A stretch of 64,000 bases of DNA, from NCBI RefSeq assembly GCF_964199755.1, contig NC_133929.1, forward strand, positions 1,426,001-1,490,000. Reading direction: 5' to 3'. The number at the start of each line of letters is the position of its first letter. Position 1 is the stretch's first letter. The translations under genes and the position numbers were made by a program. This document shows positions 57,886 through 64,000 of the stretch, in pieces. The notes beneath the pieces were generated by a model. It did no database searches and was not told the origin of the DNA. It saw only the letters and a program-made list of their open reading frames with translations. The stretch is from Larus michahellis (Eukaryota; Chordata; Aves; Charadriiformes; Laridae).

Positions 57886-58655
57886 CCCCCCTCAGCTGTC
57901 TTTTTTCCAGACTGAAGAGACCCACATCCCTCAGCCTTTCTTCATAGGAGAGGTGTTCCAGTCCCCTCATCATCTTGGTAGCTCTCTGCTGCACCCTCTC
58001 CAGCAGTTCCCTGTCCTTCTTGAACCGGGGAGCCCAGAACTGGACACAGTACTCCAGTTGTGGCCTCACCAGGGCAGAGTAGAGGGGGAGGATGACCTCC
58101 CTGGACCTGCTTGCCACACTCTTCTTGATGCAGCCCAGGATGCCATTGGCCTTCTTGGCCACGAGGGCACATTGCTGGCTCATGGTCAACTTGTTGTCCA
58201 CCAGGACTCCCAGGTCTCTTCCCACAGAGCTGCTCTCCAGCAGGTCAGCTCCCAACCTGTCCTGGTGCATGGGGTTATTCCTCCCCAGGTGCAGCACCCT
58301 ACACTTGCCCTTGTTGAATTTCATAAGGCTTCTCTCCACCCAACTCTCCAGCCTGTCCAGGTCTCTCTGTATGGCAGCACAGCCTTCTGGTGTGTCAGCC
58401 ACCCCTCCCAGCTTTGTGTCATCAGCAAACTTGCTGAGGGTGCACTCTATCCCCTCATCCAGGTCATTGATGAATGTATTGAAGAGGACTGGGCCCAGTA
58501 CTGACCCCTGGGGAACACCACTCATCACTGACCTCCAACTAGACTCTGTGCCCCTAATCACGACCCTCTGAGCTCTGTCTTTCAACCAGTTATCTATCCA
58601 CCTTACTGTCCATTCATCTAGCCCACTCTTCCTAAGCTTCCTTATGAGGATGCTG
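57886..58655 (-). mobile_element. CR1 LINE fragment, inverted copy
   Basis: The reverse complement of about 56935-57716 with few differences. Open over 247 codons (58585-57842), including FADDTKL. No CR1 tail at its 3' side, so it did not arise by ordinary target-primed insertion on its own. Confidence 0.92.
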
Positions 58656-58659
58656 TGGG

Positions 58660-59003
58660 AGACTATGTTGGCCTCTTCTCCCAGGTGAATAATGACAGGA
58701 CCAGAGGAAATGGTCTGAAGTTGCGGCAGGGGAGGTTTAGATTAGATATTAGGAGGAATTACTTTACCGAAAGAGTGGTCAGGCACTGGAACAGCCTGCC
58801 CGGGGAGGTGGTTGAGTCCCCATCCCTAGAGGTATTTATGAAACGTCTAGATTTGGCACTTCAGGGCATGCTCTGAAGGGCAGAGATTGTAGGTTGTTGG
58901 GGTGTTTTTTTGTTTGTTTGTTTGTTGTGTGTGTGCGTATGGTTGGACTTGATGATTTCAAAGGTCCTTTCTAACCATGAAGATTCCATGATTCTATGAT
59001 TAA
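58660..59003 (+). mobile_element. CR1 3' end
   Basis: Another CR1 subfamily ([15 protein letters not shown]), with the natural stop and tail (CCATGATTCTATGATTAA). It directly follows the inverted copy. A GTTTGTTTG microsatellite is in its 3' part. Confidence 0.9.
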
Positions 59004-59238
59004 TCAATGAAGTAATGAAGTGTTTAGGGAAGATTGCTGTTACTTATGTTTCCATTGTACTTTTGTAGTCTTCCTACTCTTCTTACTGCCCATCTCTTCC
59101 TCAAATTCATATCCCACCAAAGATATGTCCCCAATGACAGACCATAATGGAACTCTGTAAGAGTTATAATAAAGAGTGGAGATGTTCTCAGTGTTTGGTG
59201 GAATTAATTCCAATGCACAGCATTCTATTCTGGATACA
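59004..59238. other. Unique spacer
   Basis: No gene recognised. CATATT at 59239-59244 is the target duplication of the next element. Confidence 0.5.
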
Positions 59239-59244
59239 CATATT

Positions 59245-59614
59245 TGCGACGAGCGAGGGAAACAAGCAGTCGACTCAATATGAGTGATAAAGCAAGCTTC
59301 AGCTTTATTGCAGCTTCATCAGACTTTTATACTCTTACACTTAGATATGCCTATTTGTCTTACAACTATTGGCTGTGCACTAAAGATTACATTATTCATA
59401 CTCCTCCTACATGTGGTTTCTTGGGTCCGGGTTTGTTCCTGTTCTCTCACAGTCTACTTTCTCAAAGTTGTTTATCTGACTTAAGGAAGGTCAGCACGGC
59501 CTTCAGCATCTTTCTTATCAGCGTGACTCGGAATTCTCCATGCAGGCAGGCATAGCTTACTTCTGACAGTCCTGCATGGGGCCGTGCCCGTTCTCATATA
59601 GCCATTCCTCAACA
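59245..59614 (-). repeat. ERV-beta3 3' LTR, with adjacent polypurine tract
   Basis: In sense TGTTGAGGAATGG...CTCGTCGCA. The tract AAGAAAAAGGGGGAAT (minus strand of 59615-59630) precedes it. The 5' LTR copy is at 62502-62871. Confidence 0.95.
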
Positions 59615-60211
59615 ATTCCCCCTTTTTCTTTTTATACTGATTGTACAATCAACACGGTATTGTTAACATGTAGTAGGTTGCGTAAAATACAATGATATGC
59701 AATTTTCACTACAATAATTATCGCTATCAAAATGCCAAGCCAGCGCAATACTTTTTTAATTAAAGCCTCTGTACCTTCAAAGTGTGCTCCTGTCTCTCTC
59801 CCCTTCTCTGACCCAAGACAGCCTCCTTATATCCTGCACTGGATTGAGTGGAGAAGTACAGGCTAGAGTCGCTGCATGCATGGCCAGTGCACGCAGCGAG
59901 TCCCACCAGACTCATGATCCAGCTTTGCTAACAGCAGCTGTCTGATACGTGACTACATTGTTGTAATCCCTTCTTGTTATCTTCTTCTGCGAAGGTCAGG
60001 TTCTCATGGATACACACATAGTTTTTAGAGCAACATATTCTACAACTCGTACAAGGGTACGATGCAAAGCGGCATTTACAGCTGATCATATAATGCTTAT
60101 TAAACACGGCAAACAGCATACTAAACATAACAGACAAATTCCTTCCACACAGGCAATGAGTATAATTTGCCTCAACCAACCCCACCCCCAAGTCCATCCA
60201 GCAAAGAGATT

Positions 60212-60499
60212 TCACCCAGTGGTCTCCACAAGTTGCTGGTTCGGTCGGTGCAGTTCCTGCAGCTGGGCATGGATGGATTTGGAGTGGTCACTTAGATTCA
60301 TACAATACAGTCCTTTAAAATCTTGACAACCATGTCTGTGAGCTGAAAGCAAAAAATCAGTAGCAGCTCTGTTTTGCAGCGTCGCATATCGAATACTATC
60401 TACATCTAGCAATAACTCAGAAATAGCTGTACTAGTAGCATTGTTAAACTTATCCTTGGCAGCAAGAGAGTCCTTGTTATCACAAATCCTTGGCAGCAA
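60212..60499 (-). pseudogene. env: ERV-beta3 env TM fragment
   Basis: Same 95-codon fragment as 7531-7818, with the C-X6-YC loop. The frame stops at 60214-60212; a hydrophobic stretch suited to a membrane anchor follows in another frame at about 60120-60190. Cys-rich frames continue to 59928. Not functional as it stands. Confidence 0.85.
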
Positions 60500-60728
60500 A
60501 AGAGTCCTTGTTAGCTAGAGCGCATGCGGACTCCCTGTTCTTGCTGGTACTGTGCTTTGATCTTCTTCCACAACAGGCCAAGATTCTCAAGCAGCTGGAT
60601 AAGGTGTCTGTGAGTCCATCACAGGCTTATGTCATCCAAATGTTTTGCTTGCCAGCACCCGAGGCTGAATAACAATTGGTGTGATATATGTGTTTTCCAG
60701 CACCCAGGTGCGAGTCCCTTGAGTGTAT

Positions 60729-61127
60729 TTACAATCCTCCTCGCCGATCTTCCGTTGCTTTCCCATATTCCACCCCCTTGCTCAAGAGACCGCTTCTGCT
60801 GGGGTTCATTTTAGTCTCGCAGGGTATAACACAGAGCAATCTACTAAGGCATGCAATAACATAGACACACAGAGGAAAAAACCCAAAAAACATATCTCTA
60901 TGGTACTGCTTTGAATCAGGTGTCCTATTTCTCTTTTTCTGATGCTTTCTCGTAATGTGTATGGCACACTTTTGTGCTAACGTGGCACATTTCCTATCTA
61001 ATTGTTCCTGTTTGGTTTCTTTTTTTTTTCTTTCTTTTTCTTTTTTTTCTCTCTTTTTCATTTTTTCTTTTTTTTCTTTTTTTTCTTTTTTCTTTTTTTT
61101 TCTTTTTTCTTTTTTTTTTCCCATCAC
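60729..61127 (-). pseudogene. Lys-rich ORF of ERV-beta3, longest copy
   Basis: 132 codons: about 45 residues of Lys/Glu/Met/Arg, a basic segment (TRKHQKKRNR), a hydrophobic core (MFFGFFPLCVYVIACLSRLL) and a further 30 residues. The order basic region, hydrophobic core, ectodomain-like start would suit a long Env leader. The homopurine tract (plus-strand pyrimidines 61017-61119) differs in length from the other copies without closing the frame. Confidence 0.45.
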
Positions 61128-61212
61128 TTACGACTGACATAAAAGTCTGCCTTTGCAACAAGAGCTCAGTTTCTCATTTTTCCTTAAGTTTCTCATTTTC
61201 CTACAGAGCATC

Positions 61213-61545
61213 CTATAGACTTTGTCTCAGCTCCTTTTCCCAATCAACCATGATCTTATAGACAAACAACAAACAACCAGCGATACGCCCTGCACGGGCG
61301 AGCCGTTCCCGAGAGTGTAAATGTGTCGGCTCGTGAAAACTCCCCCAATATTTCAGGACTTCCATCGGTTCTACAACCCATGCTGGTGTATCTACCTGGG
61401 GCGCGCTCGCCTTACGTCTAAACACTGTGTATACACAAACTTCTTCACTTGACGGAGTGTCAGCCCTAGTTGCATACGAGAACAGTACCACCCCGGGCAG
61501 AACACCTGCTCGAGGGGAGTCACCTAACAACACTGCACACAACAA
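61213..61545 (-). CDS. ORF X of ERV-beta3, unknown product
   Basis: 110 codons, unbroken, stop TAG at 61215-61213. It aligns without gaps to 8515-8847, with changes at scattered positions and shared blocks such as ADTPSSEEV and EPMEVLKYWGSFHEP. No signal peptide or known motif recognised. It could be the remains of an env or pol part or a small accessory frame. Confidence 0.45.
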   Translation of the reverse strand: MLCAVLLGDSPRAGVLPGVVLFSYATRADTPSSEEVCVYTVFRRKASAPQVDTPAWVVEPMEVLKYWGSFHEPTHLHSRERLARAGRIAGCLLFVYKIMVDWEKELRQSL

Positions 61546-61735
61546 AAATCAAACAGTAGCACACATGCTGATCAGCAGGTATAAGCTGGCGCCCACACAC
61601 ACTTACACAGCAGACATACAAAACCAGCACTTCTATCTCAGGGAGACAACTGGGGAGGGGAGGGGGCGAGGCGGGCAATGGCAGGAGCAAACAGCTCCGG
61701 CTCTGTCCTTCTCTGCTGACATTCTGCCTCCTCCA

Positions 61736-62139
61736 TCGGCCTCAGGTGGAGCAGAGGGGCTCAGCAGGGGATCGTCCCAGACCTTCGGACCTGGCCTGTT
61801 CGATCCCCCTCCCGTGGGTCGTAATGCTGCAAAAGCCCCGGCTGCCGTGGCTCGCTCCGCCTTCATAGCTTGTAAGGTCGATAACACCAACCGCTATGTC
61901 GTCGCTAATGGTGATGCCTCTTTGTCTCCTTTACTTATCACTTCCCACAGTTTTTTCCCAACAGCCTCCCATATTTCTGGTTTAAAAGCTGTCTGGGGCT
62001 CTGGTGCGAATCCATTCTCTCTGCACCAGGTTAACAACCTTCGGAGCATACGCTCATCGTATTTCACCCCTCTCTTAGAGAGGATATGCAGGAGAAGTCT
62101 TAATATAGCCCCTTCTTCTTTTGTTACTTGTTGCCCCAT
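61736..62139 (-). pseudogene. gag: ERV-beta3 gag, N-terminal part only
   Basis: The matrix domain from ATG 62139, nearly the same as ERV-T 22938-23180, has a TAG at 61896-61894 where ERV-T has Trp. The linker then continues in frame to SAPPE at about 61736 and breaks off at the junction with the env-side block. MGQQ is kept, so a myristoylated matrix-only product is conceivable. Confidence 0.88.
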
Positions 62140-62481
62140 CTCCTGCCCAGTTTAATCAGTTTGAGCAACTGTTTCGCTGGTGTTTCAATCCCTCTCTTAG
62201 ACCATAGCTGCGCCTAAAGGGCTTACTCCCCGCTTTTCTAAAAAGCGTTTTAAAATTTTGAAAGCTACCTCTCTATCCATCGCGTATTGTGTAGACCTTC
62301 TTAATTATCCGGTCATTTGCAGCCTTTCCCTTTGGTAGCCTTCACTCGGACGGCGAACCCCTTCTTTATTATCCTGGGTCCAAGCACGGATCAGACACGT
62401 CTTGTCGCTGATCTTCTGCTCCCTGGTCGCTGCTACCAGTGCTTCTCCGAGCTCGCTGTCCGGTGGAGAACAAGGAGTGGG

Positions 62482-62499
62482 GTCCCTGTTCGGGCGCCA
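62482..62499 (-). promoter_or_regulatory. ERV-beta3 primer-binding site, tRNA-Lys3
   Basis: Minus strand TGGCGCCCGAACAGGGAC, a perfect Lys3 site, 2 nt after the LTR. ERV-T, which supplies the gag type, uses tRNA-Trp. Confidence 0.93.
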
Positions 62500-62501
62500 C
62501 T

Positions 62502-62871
62502 TGCGACGAGCGAGGGAAACAAGCAATCGACTCAATATGAGTGATAAAGCAAGCTTCAGCTTTATTGCAGCTTCATCAGACTTTTATACTCTTACACTTA
62601 GATATGCCTATTTGTCTTACAACTATTGGCTGTGCACTAAAGATTACATTATTCATACTCCTCCTACATGCGGTTTCTTGGGTCCGGGTTTGTTCCTGTT
62701 CTCTCACAGTCTACTTTCTCAAAGTTGTTTATCTGACTTAAGGAAGGTCAGCACGGCCTTCAGCATCTTTCTTATCAGCGTGACTCGGAATTCTCCATGC
62801 AGGCAGGCATAGCTTACTTCTGACAGTCCTGCATGGGGCCGTGCCCGTTCTCATATAGCCATTCCTCAACA
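62502..62871 (-). repeat. ERV-beta3 5' LTR
   Basis: 370 bp, about two differences from 59245-59614. It contains the minus-strand AATAAAGCTGAAGC polyadenylation signal at about 62555-62568. Confidence 0.95.
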
Positions 62872-62877
62872 CATATT

Positions 62878-63478
62878 TAGATCTCACTTTGCAATTATGC
62901 TTATGTTTTCCACTGAAGTTAGGAATTATAGGATTTTGAAAAGAAAGACAAGTGTTTCCATTTTAAGGGTTTTTTTAATTGCTGGTAATAAAACTGGCAG
63001 GACTTTCTCAGCTTCCAAGAAGGTTAGAGTCTTATATAAGCAGAAACCACTGACATCTGTTTGTAAGTTTCAGTGCATGAATCTTTGGGAGTAACGTGGT
63101 TGTTCTTCTAGCGTATAGCTGCTAGTATCTGAATGAGACAAACTTCCTAACAACAGCTCTCTCCTGAGTAATGGAAAACCTGCCCATTGAAAAAGTCCAT
63201 TGAAACAGTAGTCATTTGTCAGAAGGTTGACTGTAGCATTGATAACATCAACTTGCAAGTTACCTAGATAGGGCTTTCTTTGAATCAAAAATGCCTTGAT
63301 GCCTCTTAAATGTTGAGTTTTAGGCTGCAGTAATTATGGTATTTCTGGAAATCATTGTCATGTGATAGGAAGCTGCTAATATATTTTTCAGAATTCAGTT
63401 AAAGGCATTTCTGCAAAAAACAAAACAAAAAGCTCACAAACCCAACGAAACAGGGAAAAACAAACCAAACCAAACCCC
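62878..63478. other. Unique intron sequence before the coding exon
   Basis: No gene or repeat recognised. Ends in an AAACAAAACAAAA-rich stretch. Confidence 0.55.
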
Positions 63479-63515
63479 TGCCTCTTTCCTTCTCCTTTCC
63501 TTGTTTTTCTTGCAG
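63479..63515 (+). promoter_or_regulatory. ZNF462: Splice acceptor of the first coding exon
   Basis: A pyrimidine tract (CCTCTTTCCTTCTCC...) followed by TTGCAG at 63510-63515. No AG lies within the tract. Exon starts at 63516. Confidence 0.88.
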
Positions 63516-63547
63516 AATTTTCTAATGCAGAAGATCATTCCTGAACC

Positions 63548-63767
63548 ATGGAGGTGCTGCAGTGTGATGGCTGTGATTTTCGAGCTCCATCCTATGAAGA
63601 CCTAAAAGCTCACATTCAGGATGTTCATACTGCTTTTCTGCAGCCAACAGATGTCTCTGAGGAAAACCCTAGCCATCCAAGGTCTGGCTCCATGAATGCT
63701 AGCAACCAGACTGAGATTGAATTTTCTTCTGTAAAGGATGAATTTACAATTGCAGATGAAATAGCAG
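63548..63767 (+). CDS. ZNF462: ZNF462, first coding exon (N-terminus)
   Basis: ATG at 63548 in a good context (ACCATGG), 32 nt after the acceptor. It codes MEVLQCDGCDFRAPSYEDL and so on, 73 codons plus one base, to AATAGCAG|GTAAAC at 63767/63768. The start matches the known ZNF462 N-terminus. Residues 6-27 form the first C2H2 finger (C-X2-C-X12-H-X4-H). An acidic, Ser-rich stretch follows. ZNF462 is a large nuclear multi-zinc-finger protein tied to chromatin regulation and development. The open frame runs on to TAA at 63782, but that is intron sequence. The remaining exons lie outside the window. Confidence 0.95.
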
Positions 63768-64000
63768 GTAAACCTGAACCTTAAGCCCTTGTCTCACATG
63801 TGACTTATTTCAGTGCCTTTTAATTGGTATGTTTCAGTGTGATTTTTAAAAACTGTTATCTTTATCACTATGAAAGTGAATTATATTTAGTTACAGCCAT
63901 ATTTTTTTCTGTAAATGCAAACATGTTTGGATTTTTCATCTTGCTATTTTTCACATGCTTCTTCATATTGCTTCTTTTCCTTGCTTTACACTGCCATGAG
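63768..64000 (+). other. ZNF462: ZNF462 intron 2, start
   Basis: Begins GTAAAC and continues to the window end as AT-rich unique sequence. Confidence 0.85.

Larger units (their letters stand above)
59245..62871 (-). mobile_element. ERV-beta3: young, gag-pol-deleted provirus
   Basis: Two 370-bp LTRs with about two differences by eye, 6-bp duplication CATATT (59239-59244, 62872-62877), an intact Lys3 primer site and a polypurine tract. Inside, in viral sense: leader, 5' part of gag (ERV-T type), ORF X, Lys-rich ORF, env TM piece and tail. The capsid, NC, pro, pol and SU are missing. It is antisense to ZNF462, 644 bp from the coding exon. It kept every cis signal I can see and must have been mobilised by proteins from elsewhere. 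Confidence 0.95.
37986..63515 (+). other. ZNF462: ZNF462 intron 1 (inferred)
   Basis: About 25.5 kb between the candidate donor and the acceptor of the first coding exon. Contents are listed separately. No other host exon was recognised in it. Confidence 0.55.

Noticed and set aside
58655..59003. Inverted CR1 plus following CR1 end as one twin-primed insertion.
   Set aside because: The two parts look like different CR1 subfamilies, and the inverted part matches the upstream plus-strand copy much better.
63768..63784. ZNF462 frame running to TAA at 63782.
   Set aside because: CAG|GTAAAC at 63767 is a good donor at the point where similarity to ZNF462 ends.

Overview
This is avian nuclear DNA. 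Three things point to a bird: many CR1 LINE fragments with the (ATTCTATG)n-type 3' tail, several ERVL-type long terminal repeats, and one recognisable host exon at 63516-63767. That exon encodes the N-terminus of the zinc-finger protein ZNF462. The window therefore covers the 5' flank of ZNF462, a likely non-coding exon 1 (about 36640-37985), the whole of intron 1 and the first coding exon. All ordinary host gene content is on the + strand. Species cannot be read from the sequence.

Layout. 1-36111 is a dense nest of endogenous retroviruses (ERVs). On the minus strand, an ERV with a tRNA-Lys3-type primer-binding site (ERV-beta1; 1-921 and 7404-10773) is split by a young ERVL provirus (ERVL-1, 922-7403, target duplication CAACT). 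ERVL-1 keeps long gag and pol frames plus a 297-codon membrane-segment frame ahead of gag. Next come an env-like frame with a 1.17-kb LTR (LTR-C, 10774-13170), an ERVL fragment carrying a CR1 (ERVL-2, 13171-15875), and a class I gamma-like ERV (integrase, env, 3' LTR, then a displaced RNase H/integrase block; 15876-22060) interrupted by LTR-B and LTR-C. Then follows a nearly complete provirus (ERV-T, 22379-29803) with matching 358-bp LTRs, a tRNA-Trp primer-binding site, gag, dUTPase-protease and pol, but almost no env. CR1/LTR-B/LTR-C nests (30091-33084) and an internally deleted ERVL with its own target duplication (ERVL-3, 33387-36111) complete the cluster.

36112-37985 is promoter-like and 5'-untranslated sequence (CpG-rich patches, poly-C runs, a YY1-like site) ending in a strong splice donor. 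Intron 1 (37986-63515) is mostly unique AT-rich sequence. It contains CR1 copies in both orientations (one near-identical inverted pair at about 56935-58650), three LTR solo copies with visible target duplications or termini, an older LTR remnant, and a young, defective provirus on the minus strand (ERV-beta3, 59245-62871, TSD CATATT) that ends 644 bp before the coding exon.

How the parts relate. The viral pieces are modular. ERV-beta1 and ERV-beta3 share an env-proximal block but have different LTRs and gag genes. ERV-beta3 carries the start of an ERV-T-type gag behind a Lys3-type leader. This points to recombination between co-packaged ERV lineages. The least explained items are the membrane ORF in front of ERVL gag, two lysine-rich/unknown ORFs conserved between ERV-beta copies, and the recent amplification of the gag-pol-defective ERV-beta3. 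No tRNA, rRNA or CRISPR was found.
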